Notes under the pieces: model-generated | The model's database searches: none | What the model was told of the DNA's origin: nothing | What the model saw: only the letters and a program-made list of their open reading frames with translations | Part shown: positions 22,358 through 29,300 of the stretch, in pieces | Layout of the letters: every line of letters begins with the position of its first letter | How positions within the stretch are numbered: position 1 is the stretch's first letter | Translations under genes and position numbers: made by a program | Source: an uncultured Dialister sp. | GTDB taxonomy: Bacteria; Bacillota; Negativicutes; Veillonellales; Dialisteraceae | Assembly (NCBI GenBank): GCA_900545365.1 | Contig: UQYL01000015.1 | Coordinates: forward strand, 1-35,175 | Direction of reading: 5' to 3' | DNA length: 35,175 nt

Positions 22358-23344
22358 ATGAGCTGGAGAAAAGCGCTCGCCGCTTCGCTCGTTCTCGCGC
22401 TCTGCGCGGGGCTGGCGGGGTGCGGCATCAAAAAAGCGGAGCCTGAGCTCACGGCGGAGAGCTATACCGTGACGGACGCTTTCGGCACGGAAGTGACGAT
22501 CCCCGCGAAGCCGGAGCGCATCGCCGCGGATTCGGAATTTCTCGACGAGATGCTCCTTTCCGTCGTGCCGCCGGAGCGCCTCGCGGCGTGCAGCATCTCC
22601 TCGAAGAATCCCGCCGTTTCTTTCATTGCGGAAGAGACGAAAGGCATTGAAAAGACCATTCCCCTCATGGCGGGTCTCTCCATGGAAGATGTGGGGGCCA
22701 TCGAGCCGGATCTCATTATCTGTTCGGATTATTCCGACAAAAAGCGCATTGAGCTGTGGCGCAGCATGGGCCTCCCCGTGGTGGTCGTGAAGGGGCCGCA
22801 GAGCGTGGCGGAAGCGGAAGCGGGGGTGCGCCTCATCGCGGCGGCGGCGGGTGAGAAGGAGCGCGGCGAGAAAGTGGTGGCGCAGATGGAAGAGCGCCTC
22901 GCCCGGGCGGACGCGAAGATCCGCGCCCTCGGCAGGTCCCGCCCCACGGCGCTCCTCATCACGCAGATGACGAGCTACGGCGGCGCGGGCTCCATGTACG
23001 ACGACCTGCTCACGCGGGCGCACATCGACAACGCCATCACGAAAATGGGCGTGTCGAACGGCAGCCTCTTTTCGCTGGAAGCGGCAGTGGAATCCGACCC
23101 GGATCTCTTCTTCGTCACCGCCGACAAGGAGAACGATGAGACCGGAGCGCAGCAGTACCGCGACGATTTCCTGGCGAATCCCGCCGTGGCGCAGATGCGC
23201 GCCGCCCGGCACATCGTCCCGCTGGCGGACAAATATCTCTACGCGGCGTCGCAGAACTGCGTCTACGCCGTGGAGGCCATGGCCAACGGCGCTTACGGCC
23301 CGGTGTTCGACCTCTCCGAAGAGAAGAATATAAAAGGCTATTAA
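22358..23344 (+). CDS. btuF: ABC transporter substrate-binding lipoprotein, probable cobalamin-binding
   Basis: A 328-residue class III (BtuF/FhuD) binding lipoprotein. The lipobox is LAGC (Cys 22). After it come VTDAFGTEVTIPAKPERIAA (the usual first strand), MEDVGAIEPDLIICSDYSDKK, a long backbone helix (VAQMEERLARADAKIRALG) linking the lobes, and a C-terminal lobe with VAQMRAARHIVPL. BtuF captures cobalamin after outer-membrane passage and delivers it to BtuCD. It is 43 bases after btuB, within the same riboswitch unit. No BtuC permease or BtuD ATPase follows; a terminator ends the unit. A siderophore- or heme-binding role is less likely. Confidence 0.85.
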   Translation: MSWRKALAASLVLALCAGLAGCGIKKAEPELTAESYTVTDAFGTEVTIPAKPERIAADSEFLDEMLLSVVPPERLAACSISSKNPAVSFIAEETKGIEKTIPLMAGLSMEDVGAIEPDLIICSDYSDKKRIELWRSMGLPVVVVKGPQSVAEAEAGVRLIAAAAGEKERGEKVVAQMEERLARADAKIRALGRSRPTALLITQMTSYGGAGSMYDDLLTRAHIDNAITKMGVSNGSLFSLEAAVESDPDLFFVTADKENDETGAQQYRDDFLANPAVAQMRAARHIVPLADKYLYAASQNCVYAVEAMANGAYGPVFDLSEEKNIKGY

Positions 23345-23378
23345 AAAAAGACCGGCCCTTACGGGTACGGTCTTTTTG
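23343..23378. terminator. Bidirectional terminator between btuF and LysR genes
   Basis: Stem AAAAAGACCG (23345-23354) / CGGTCTTTTT (23368-23377). Confidence 0.88.
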
Positions 23379-23395
23379 CGTGCTTCTTTTCCGGT

Positions 23396-24331
23396 CTATT
23401 TGTTTTTTGACGCCGCTTCGGACTGGCAGAAATGCTCGATGCACACCTGCAGATGGCGGAGGAACTGCTCGGAAAGGGGCGACAGGGGATGGTCGGTGGG
23501 ATGGATGTAGCCGATGTCCATCACTTCCGCCGAGCGGAGCAGCACCGGCACGATCTCTTCGCTGTCCGGATCGGCATTGAGCGCGCCGGAGGCGATATTG
23601 TAGCCGAGCACGTCGCCCATGAGCTGGAACATGGTGGATTTGTCGGAGACGACGATGCTCTGCTGGGCTTCTTCCGTGGAGTGGAGCTCTTCCGTGAAGT
23701 GGAAGGCGTGATCCAGCCCCTGCTCGTAAGTAAGGCGGGGGAAGGGCTTCAGGTCTTTCAGGGTCACCGATTTCCGGCGGGCCAGCGGGTGGTGGCGGCT
23801 CACGAAGACGTGGGGCTTCGCCTTGAAGAGGGGCACGAAATGGAGCTCCGCGTTCTGGAAGATGCGCTGGAGCACATCGCGGTTGAATTTCGAGAGGTAG
23901 AGGATGCCCAGCTCGCTCCGCTGGGTGCGCACGTCTTCGATGATGTCGTAGGTGCGGGATTCGCGGAGGGCAAATTCGTACTGCTCTTCCCCGTAGTCGC
24001 GGATGAGCGCGGCGAAAGCGTCCACCGCGAAGGCGTAGTGCTGGGAGGAGACGGCGAAGACGCGCCGGATGGGCGGGCCGGATTTATACTGGTTCTCCAG
24101 AAGGTCTGCCTGTTCTACGATCTGCCGGGCATAGGCGAGAAAGCGCGCTCCGTCGTCGGAGAGGTAGACGCCCCGGTTATTCCGGTTGAAGATGGTGATG
24201 CCCATTTCCTTTTCCAGATCGGCCACGGATTTGGACAGGCTGGGCTGGGTGATATAGAGTTTCTGCGCGGCCATGCTGATGGAGCCGGACTGCACGATCT
24301 GCAAAATGTAGCGGAGCTGCTGCAATGTCAT
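23396..24331 (-). CDS. LysR-family transcriptional regulator
   Basis: A 311-residue LysR-type regulator. The helix-turn-helix (about 1-62) reads MTLQQLRYILQIVQSGSISMAAQKL and TQPSLSKSVADLEKEMG. The effector domain (about 88-305) has VSSQHYAFAVDAFAALI and LGILYLSKFNRDVL. The overall sequence recalls LysR proteins of Firmicutes that control amino acid or sulfur uptake, but this is not decisive. It is divergent from ktrB and convergent with btuF. Its promoter reads TTGACA-16-TATAGT on the minus strand. A 9-base inverted repeat, ATAATTTTT/AAAAATTAT (24377-24385 and 24414-24422), surrounds that promoter and could bind the regulator. Confidence 0.9.
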   Translation of the reverse strand: MTLQQLRYILQIVQSGSISMAAQKLYITQPSLSKSVADLEKEMGITIFNRNNRGVYLSDDGARFLAYARQIVEQADLLENQYKSGPPIRRVFAVSSQHYAFAVDAFAALIRDYGEEQYEFALRESRTYDIIEDVRTQRSELGILYLSKFNRDVLQRIFQNAELHFVPLFKAKPHVFVSRHHPLARRKSVTLKDLKPFPRLTYEQGLDHAFHFTEELHSTEEAQQSIVVSDKSTMFQLMGDVLGYNIASGALNADPDSEEIVPVLLRSAEVMDIGYIHPTDHPLSPLSEQFLRHLQVCIEHFCQSEAASKNK

Positions 24332-24399
24332 GATGATCCCTCGCTTCTGGGCGATCCGTAAAACCGCGGGGGCGGTATAATTTTTATCTATATCTTCTA

Positions 24400-24427
24400 A
24401 CTATACACGATTTAAAAATTATGTCAA
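24400..24427 (-). promoter_or_regulatory. Promoter of the LysR gene at 23396
   Basis: Minus-strand TTGACA (24427-24422), 16 bases, TATAGT (24405-24400). Confidence 0.65.
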
Positions 24428-24491
24428 AGACGGAAGCGGAAAATGACAGGGGGCGCCGGGGAGGAGGCCTTCCTTTTTTTCCCGCGTCCTG

Positions 24492-24497
24492 TATAAT
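24492..24497 (+). promoter_or_regulatory. Likely -10 box of the ktrB-ktrA operon
   Basis: TATAAT at 24492-24497, about 60 bases upstream of the first gene. The -35 region (TTCCTT) is weak. Confidence 0.5.
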
Positions 24498-24555
24498 TTG
24501 AGATAAAATATGTGTTTCATGGATTTTCGGGCCAGCGTCCGCTGGGGGAGGGAAC

Positions 24556-25881
24556 ATGACAGGGATTTTGCGGCGGATGTCGTCTTTCCAGATCATCATA
24601 GCCGGATTTGCCGCGGCGATCCTCACGGGCACGGCGCTCCTGATGCTGCCTTTCTCGTCGGCCGGGGGCGGTGCGCCTTTTCTGGACGCGCTTTTCACGG
24701 CGGTCTCCGCGGTGTGCGTGACGGGCCTCGTCACGGTGGACACGGGCACGTACTGGACGTTCTTCGGCCAGCTCGTCATCCTCTGCCTCATCCAGACCGG
24801 CGGGATGGGCGTCGTCACGGCGGCCCTGATGATCGTCGTTTTTTCCGGGCGGCACATCACCCTCATGCAGCGGAGCACGCTCCAGGAGGCGGTCTCCGCG
24901 CCGCAGCTGGGCGGACTGGTGCGCATCCTCCGGCTCATCGTGCGGTGGACGTTCCTCCTGGAAGGGCTCGGCGCGTGTCTCATGGCGCCGGTGTTCATCG
25001 CGGATTTCGGCTGGGCCCGGGGGATCTGGTTCGCCCTCTTCCATTCCGTTTCCGCCTTCTGCAACGCCGGATTCGACCTGACGGGCATCCTCTCGCCGGG
25101 TTCGTCCCTGATATACTATACCGGCGACCCGGTGATCAATCTCACCATCATGGGGCTCATCATTTCCGGAGGCATCGGCTTCATCACGTGGGCGGATCTG
25201 CTCATGAACGGGAGAAATTTCCGGGCGTACCGCCTCCAGACGAAGATGGTCCTCACCGCCACGGCGGCGCTCATCACCGTGCCGGCGCTCATTTTCTATT
25301 TCCTGGATTTCGCCGGGCTCTCCGGCGGCGAGCGGGTGCTGGCGTCGCTCTTCCAGTCCGTGACGGCGCGCACGGCGGGATTCAATTCCGTCGATCTCAC
25401 AGGGATGACGGAGGCGGGCCGGTCGATCCTCATCGTCCTCATGCTGATCGGCGGGAGCCCCGGCTCCACGGCGGGCGGCTTCAAGACGACGACCTTCTTC
25501 ATGCTTCTGGCCGCGGCGTGGTCCACGTTCCGCCTTTCAAAAGATGTGGAGTGCTTTGGGCGGCGGGTCTCGGAAACGTCCCTCCGGCAGGCGCTCACGG
25601 TCTTTCTCATGTATGTGGTCTTCCTCCTCGCGGGGGGCCTCTTCATCAGCTACCGCGAGGGACTGGCCGTGCTGGACTGCTTCTTTGAGGCGGCGTCGGC
25701 CATCGGCACGGTGGGGCTCACCATCGGCGTCACCGCCGCTTCGGGCGACGCGTCGCGGTGCGTGCTCATGGCGCTCATGTTTTTCGGACGCATCGGCGGG
25801 ATCACCCTGATCTACGCGGTGCATAAGGATCGTAAGAAACAGTATGCCCGGATGCCGGAAGAAAGCGTATCCGCGGGCTGA
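24556..25881 (+). CDS. ktrB: Potassium uptake membrane subunit, KtrB/TrkH family
   Basis: A 441-residue K+ channel-like transporter of the TrkH/KtrB superfamily. Four pore loops with their selectivity glycines can be read: VCVTGLVTV (about 54), FCNAGFDL (about 172), ARTAGFNSV (about 272) and IGTVGLTI (about 389). The short N-terminus and overall length fit KtrB better than TrkH. The segment GGSPGSTAGGFKTTT (about 301) is the gating-loop region next to the third pore loop. It is followed after 10 bases by the KtrA gene, the cytosolic gating ring that binds it. The start lies after GGGAGGGAAC. Confidence 0.93.
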   Translation: MTGILRRMSSFQIIIAGFAAAILTGTALLMLPFSSAGGGAPFLDALFTAVSAVCVTGLVTVDTGTYWTFFGQLVILCLIQTGGMGVVTAALMIVVFSGRHITLMQRSTLQEAVSAPQLGGLVRILRLIVRWTFLLEGLGACLMAPVFIADFGWARGIWFALFHSVSAFCNAGFDLTGILSPGSSLIYYTGDPVINLTIMGLIISGGIGFITWADLLMNGRNFRAYRLQTKMVLTATAALITVPALIFYFLDFAGLSGGERVLASLFQSVTARTAGFNSVDLTGMTEAGRSILIVLMLIGGSPGSTAGGFKTTTFFMLLAAAWSTFRLSKDVECFGRRVSETSLRQALTVFLMYVVFLLAGGLFISYREGLAVLDCFFEAASAIGTVGLTIGVTAASGDASRCVLMALMFFGRIGGITLIYAVHKDRKKQYARMPEESVSAG

Positions 25882-25891
25882 CGGAGGGATC

Positions 25892-26539
25892 ATGAAAACC
25901 ATACTTCTTATCGGGCTCGGCCGTTACGGCCGTCATATCGCGAAGAAACTGCATGAGCTGGGCCATGAAGTGCTCGGCGTGGACAGAAATGAGGAGAAGG
26001 TCGATCTGGCGCTTCCCTGGCTCACGCGGGGGCTCATCGCGGACAGCACGAAGCTTTCTTTTCTCGAATCCCTCAGCGTGCGGAGCTTCGATCTGTGCAT
26101 CGTCGCCATCGGGGACGATTTCCAGAGCTCCCTGGAGACGACATCGCTCCTGAAGGACATGGGAGCGCGCATGGTGGTGGCCCGCGCGGCGAAAGGGCTC
26201 CACGAGAAATTCCTCCTCCGGAACGGCGCGGATCAGGTGGTGTATCCGGAGAAGCAGCTCGCCGTGTGGACGGCCATCCGGTACAGCTCCGACCGGGTCT
26301 TCGATTATTTCGAGATCGACAGGGAGCATGCCGTCTATGAGATCGCCGTGCCCGCCGCGTGGGTCGGGAAGACCGTGGGCGAGCTGGACGTGCGCAGGAA
26401 ATGGCACATCAATGTTCTGGCGGTGAAGAAAGACGGCGCTGTGGACGCGGGCATCCTGCCGTCAACGCGCCTGGAAGCGGGCGAGACCATCCTCATCATC
26501 GGAAAGAATGAAAACATCCAAAAATGCCTGGCTCTGTAA
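25892..26539 (+). CDS. ktrA: Potassium uptake regulatory subunit, KtrA
   Basis: A 215-residue RCK protein. The N-terminal Rossmann fold (about 1-130) has the dinucleotide loop GLGRYGRHIAKKL followed by the acidic strand end VLGVDRNEEKV (Asp 31 region), and GDDFQSSLETTSLLKDMGA. The RCK_C domain (about 135-215) ends in LEAGETILIIGKNENIQKCL. KtrA forms an octameric ring that binds ATP/ADP (and c-di-AMP in many Firmicutes) and gates KtrB. The start at 25892 follows GGAGGGATC; a frame open to 25844 overlaps ktrB. A terminator hairpin lies 44 bases after the stop. Confidence 0.94.
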   Translation: MKTILLIGLGRYGRHIAKKLHELGHEVLGVDRNEEKVDLALPWLTRGLIADSTKLSFLESLSVRSFDLCIVAIGDDFQSSLETTSLLKDMGARMVVARAAKGLHEKFLLRNGADQVVYPEKQLAVWTAIRYSSDRVFDYFEIDREHAVYEIAVPAAWVGKTVGELDVRRKWHINVLAVKKDGAVDAGILPSTRLEAGETILIIGKNENIQKCLAL

Positions 26540-26572
26540 TTGTCAAATTGACATATGGAAATTGGTTTACTA
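26540..26572 (+). promoter_or_regulatory. BirA-like biotin operator 1
   Basis: TTGTCAAAT (26540-26548), 15 bases, GGTTTACTA (26564-26572). This fits the Gram-positive BirA operator pattern WTGTNAACC-N15-GGTTNACAW at 7 of 9 and 8 of 9 positions. It covers the -35 and most of the -10 of the bioW promoter, so biotinyl-AMP-bound BirA would block RNA polymerase. The operator pattern is recalled from the literature. Confidence 0.7.
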
Positions 26573-26576
26573 TAAT
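26548..26576 (+). promoter_or_regulatory. Promoter of the biotin operon
   Basis: A full-consensus promoter: TTGACA (26548-26553), exactly 17 bases, TATAAT (26571-26576). The start would be near 26583, at the base of the hairpin described next. Confidence 0.85.
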
Positions 26577-26582
26577 GCGGAC

Positions 26583-26614
26583 AGCATCCTGCGGGAGCGG
26601 GGTGCTTATTTTTT
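26583..26614 (+). terminator. Terminator hairpin between ktrA and bioW
   Basis: A 10-pair stem AGCATCCTGC (26583-26592) / GCGGGGTGCT (26597-26606), loop GGGA, then TATTTTTT. It probably ends the ktrBA transcript. It also lies at the first bases of the predicted bioW transcript, so it might shape or attenuate that RNA. Confidence 0.75.
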
Positions 26615-26621
26615 AAACATA

Positions 26622-26654
26622 TAGTAAACAACATGAAATTGCTTTGGTTTACAA
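26622..26654 (+). promoter_or_regulatory. BirA-like biotin operator 2
   Basis: TAGTAAACA (26622-26630), 15 bases, GGTTTACAA (26646-26654). It scores 7 of 9 and 9 of 9 against the BirA pattern, and the core is GTAAAC-17-GTTTAC. It lies 82 bases downstream of operator 1 and just before the ribosome site of bioW. Confidence 0.7.
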
Positions 26655-26669
26655 AAGAGAGGCGGGAAA

Positions 26670-27428
26670 ATGCTGTACAGTGTGAAAATGAGAGCGAGCC
26701 GCGGCGGACGGCGCGGCGAAGGGGGCCGCCATATTTCCGGCGCGGAGCGGATCGTGCCGGAGGAAGAGGTGGAGCGTCAGGCGGCGGCCATGCTCCGGCG
26801 GGCGCGGGATCATGAGCGGGGCCGGGCGGATTTCATCCAGATCCGGGTGGAAGAAGTGCGGCCCGAGGAGATCCGGCGGTGCGCCCTGCTGCCGGTCTCG
26901 GAGCTCCCCGCGGGAGGAAAAGAGGAAGGACGGCGCCGCGCGGTGGAAGAGCTCGTCCGCGCCGGTGTCTCCCGGAGAGCGGCGGAAGCGGGCATGGCTT
27001 TTCTGACGGGGCTGACGGACAGCATGCGCGGCGCGGCGGTGCTGGACGCGGAGACGGGAGAGCGGCTCGACGGCCTCGGCGCGCGGGGCGTGCGGTGCAC
27101 GAACATGGACGCCACCTCGAAGGAGTATGACGCCCGCATGAGGAGCCGCGGCCTCGGCGGCAGTCATCCGCGGGAAGCCCTCGTCCTCGCTTCCAAGGTG
27201 GCTTCCGCGCCGGGAACGGTGGCGGAGCTCTGCTGGTCCGACGATCCGCAGTATGTCACGGGCTATGTCGCGTCGCCCCGGTATGGGTACCGGCGCATCC
27301 CCGTGATGAAAGACCGGGGCGATCCCGTGGGCGGCCGCGTCTTTTTCGCGGCCCACGGAACGGATATGGCGGCGTACCGGGATTACATGGAAAATGTGCC
27401 GGTCCTCGCCGGGGAGGAGGAATCATGA
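26670..27428 (+). CDS. bioW: 6-carboxyhexanoate-CoA ligase (pimeloyl-CoA synthetase)
   Basis: A 252-residue BioW protein; it activates pimelate with ATP and CoA to pimeloyl-CoA, the first committed precursor of biotin in this route. The N-terminal block YSVKMRAS...GRHISGAERIV (about 3-29) is the BioW signature. Later conserved pieces are GVSRRAAEAGMAFL, GAAVLDAETGERLDG, GVRCTNMDA and KVASAPGTVAELCWSDDPQYVTGYVAS. The length matches the family. Its stop codon overlaps the bioF start (ATGA), so the two are coupled. GAGGCGGG lies before the ATG. Two BirA-like operators and a consensus promoter lie upstream. Confidence 0.95.
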   Translation: MLYSVKMRASRGGRRGEGGRHISGAERIVPEEEVERQAAAMLRRARDHERGRADFIQIRVEEVRPEEIRRCALLPVSELPAGGKEEGRRRAVEELVRAGVSRRAAEAGMAFLTGLTDSMRGAAVLDAETGERLDGLGARGVRCTNMDATSKEYDARMRSRGLGGSHPREALVLASKVASAPGTVAELCWSDDPQYVTGYVASPRYGYRRIPVMKDRGDPVGGRVFFAAHGTDMAAYRDYMENVPVLAGEEES

Positions 27429-28588
27429 AACTGACAGATATACCGGCGGCGCTCCGCCGCGTCAGGGAAGCGGGGCAGTACAGGGAGATCCGCGATCTCC
27501 GCATGATCAGCGCATCCCGCGGCCTTTCGCGGGACGGGAGGAAAGTGCTCGTATTTAATTCCAATGATTATCTCGGCATGACCCATGAAGCGGCGGTGAC
27601 CCGCGCGGCGGGGGAAGCCCTGCGCTTCGGCGCGGGAAGCGGCGGGGCCCGCCTCACATCGGGGGCGTCCTTTGAGATTTCCGATCTGGAAGCGGAGCTG
27701 GCCCGTTTCAAGGGGAAGGAAGCGGCCCTTGTCTTCAATACGGGCTACATGACGAATCTGGGCGTGATCTGGGCGCTTGCCGGGAAAGAAGACGTCATTT
27801 TCAGCGACAGCCTGAACCACGCCAGCATCATTGACGGGTGCCGCATGTCCGGAGCGAAGATCGCCGTCTATCCTCACAGCGATACGGCGGCGCTGGAGAG
27901 GCTCCTCGCGGAGACGCCCTGCGCGGGACAGCGCTATATCGTGACGGACGGCGTATTCAGCATGGACGGAGACATCGCCCGCCTGCCGGAGCTCGCCGCG
28001 CTCCGTGACAAGTACGGCGCGGCTCTCCTTGTGGACGATGCCCACGCGACGGGCGTCATCGGGAAGACCGGCCGGGGCACGGCGGAATACTGGGGTCTGG
28101 AAGGAGCCGTGGATATCCAGGTGGGGACGCTCAGCAAGGCGCTCGGCGCGGAAGGCGGATTCGTCTGCGCGTCGGAAGACATCATCCGGTGGCTGCGGAA
28201 CCGGTCCCGGCCCTTCATCTTCTCCACGGCCATAGGTCCGTCGACGGCCGCGGCGGCGCTGGCCTCTCTCCGCCTGCTGGAAGCGGAGCCGCGGCGGCTG
28301 GAAATGCTCCGGGCGAATACGGCCCGCCTCCGTGACGCGCTCACCGCGGCGGGGCTTCCGCTCCTGCCGGGGGATACGCCGATCCTGCCCATCATGTGCG
28401 GCGAAGAAGACCGGGCGGCGTCCCTCGCCAGGGCATGCCGGGAAGAAGGGCTCCTTCTCTCCGCCATCCGTCCGCCGTCCGTACCGCGGGGGACGAGCCG
28501 TATCCGGCTCACCGTCACCGCGGCGCACACGGCGGAAGACATCGACCGGGCGGCGGCCATCCTCATCCGGCGGTGGCGCGCGCTGTGA
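27425..28588 (+). CDS. bioF: 8-amino-7-oxononanoate synthase
   Basis: A 387-residue PLP enzyme of the alpha-oxoamine synthase family. With bioW next to it, the reaction is pimeloyl-CoA plus alanine to KAPA. Visible motifs: FNSNDYLGMTHE, GSGGARLTSG, the pocket SDSLNHASIIDGCRMSG (about 124), DDAHATGVIGKTGRGT (about 204; Asp binds the PLP ring nitrogen, His stacks) and TLSKALGAEGGFV (about 237; Lys forms the Schiff base). The length is normal. It starts inside the bioW stop codon and its own stop overlaps the GTG of the next gene, so three proteins are made as one coupled set. Confidence 0.94.
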   Translation: MKLTDIPAALRRVREAGQYREIRDLRMISASRGLSRDGRKVLVFNSNDYLGMTHEAAVTRAAGEALRFGAGSGGARLTSGASFEISDLEAELARFKGKEAALVFNTGYMTNLGVIWALAGKEDVIFSDSLNHASIIDGCRMSGAKIAVYPHSDTAALERLLAETPCAGQRYIVTDGVFSMDGDIARLPELAALRDKYGAALLVDDAHATGVIGKTGRGTAEYWGLEGAVDIQVGTLSKALGAEGGFVCASEDIIRWLRNRSRPFIFSTAIGPSTAAAALASLRLLEAEPRRLEMLRANTARLRDALTAAGLPLLPGDTPILPIMCGEEDRAASLARACREEGLLLSAIRPPSVPRGTSRIRLTVTAAHTAEDIDRAAAILIRRWRAL

Positions 28589-29067
28589 AGCACCGGGCGA
28601 TCACGGAAACGGCGCTCCTCGCGGCGCTGCTCTTTGCGGCGGGCCTCTTCCGACTGCCCTCGCCGGCGGGAGTCGGCGAATTTCAGCTCTCCGCCCCGCT
28701 TGCCGTGGGGATCTGCGCGGTCTTCGGATTCCGTATCTATCTGGCGGCGGGCCTTGCGGCTTCCCTTCTCGTCCTCCTCACCGGCACGGGGACGATCCTC
28801 CATGTGATCACCGCCGTGATCTTCCGCCTCGCCGCCGGCGGCGCATGGGCTCTCTTCGGCACGGGGCGGCTCTATTTCCTTACCGCCGGGCCCTGCGGGA
28901 CGCTCGCGGCGCGGGCCGTCCTTGCCGCCGTGACAGGACAGCCCTTCTGGCTCCTCGCGGCGGCGGCCCTGCCCGGCATGATCTTCACCGTCTGCGCCTC
29001 CGCGCCGGCGGCGCGCCTCCTCCTGCGCTGCCGGCGGGGATTTGGCAAAGAGAAGCAAATGTGTTAA
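28585..29067 (+). CDS. Small membrane protein of the biotin operon, possible precursor importer
   Basis: 160 residues from a GTG start that overlaps the bioF stop (GTGA). Five or so hydrophobic segments cover most of the chain, with a short basic C-terminus (LLLRCRRGFGKEKQMC). The opening, AITETALLAALLFAAGLFRLPSP, then LAVGICAVFGFRIYLAAGLAASLL, resembles the S components of ECF vitamin transporters, but the BioY signatures are not evident. Coupling to bioW-bioF suggests it carries the substrate of BioW (pimelate) or biotin; this is inference. No ECF ATPase or T component lies nearby, which would be normal for group II ECF systems. A tRNA promoter overlaps its 3' end. Confidence 0.72.
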   Translation: MKHRAITETALLAALLFAAGLFRLPSPAGVGEFQLSAPLAVGICAVFGFRIYLAAGLAASLLVLLTGTGTILHVITAVIFRLAAGGAWALFGTGRLYFLTAGPCGTLAARAVLAAVTGQPFWLLAAAALPGMIFTVCASAPAARLLLRCRRGFGKEKQMC

Positions 29068-29070
29068 AAT
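29042..29070 (+). promoter_or_regulatory. Promoter of the tRNA gene
   Basis: TTGGCA (29042-29047), 17 bases, TAAAAT (29065-29070), 18 bases before the tRNA. It lies within the end of the upstream gene. Confidence 0.65.
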
Positions 29071-29087
29071 AACGGATATCGATCAAT

Positions 29088-29162
29088 GCGGATGTAGTTC
29101 ATCGGTAGAACGTCAGCTTCCCAAGCTGAATGTAGAGGGTTCGATTCCCTTCATCCGCTCCA
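29088..29162 (+). tRNA. tRNA-Gly (anticodon CCC)
   Basis: A 75-base cloverleaf including an encoded CCA. Acceptor stem GCGGATG/CATCCGC, D arm GTTCATCGGTAGAAC, anticodon stem TCAGC/GCTGA with loop TTCCCAA (anticodon CCC at 29120-29122), T arm AGGGTTCGATTCCCT and discriminator T. The anticodon reads GGG glycine codons. Confidence 0.96.
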
Positions 29163-29172
29163 GCGCATGCAG

Positions 29173-29196
29173 GCGTCTCTTCGGAGGCGCTTTTTT
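29173..29196 (+). terminator. Terminator of the tRNA gene
   Basis: Stem GCGTCTC (29173-29179) / GAGGCGC (29184-29190), loop TTCG, then six T. Confidence 0.85.
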
Positions 29197-29244
29197 GTTT
29201 GTCCCGGATGTTTCGCAGACTGCGGCGAAAATGAAAAAAGGCAA

Positions 29245-29277
29245 TAAAAAGAGGAGAGGCATGGACCTCTCCTTTTT
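29245..29277. terminator. Bidirectional terminator after the Sel1-repeat gene
   Basis: Stem GGAGAGG (29253-29259) / CCTCTCC (29266-29272) with A and T runs on the two sides. It ends the minus-strand Sel1 gene. Confidence 0.8.
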
Positions 29278-29300
29278 ACATGGAAAACATCAGGCGGAGC

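Noticed and set aside
28585..29067. Naming the membrane protein bioY.
   Set aside because: The start resembles ECF S components in general, but I cannot see the BioY-specific motifs, so only the context supports a vitamin-related role.
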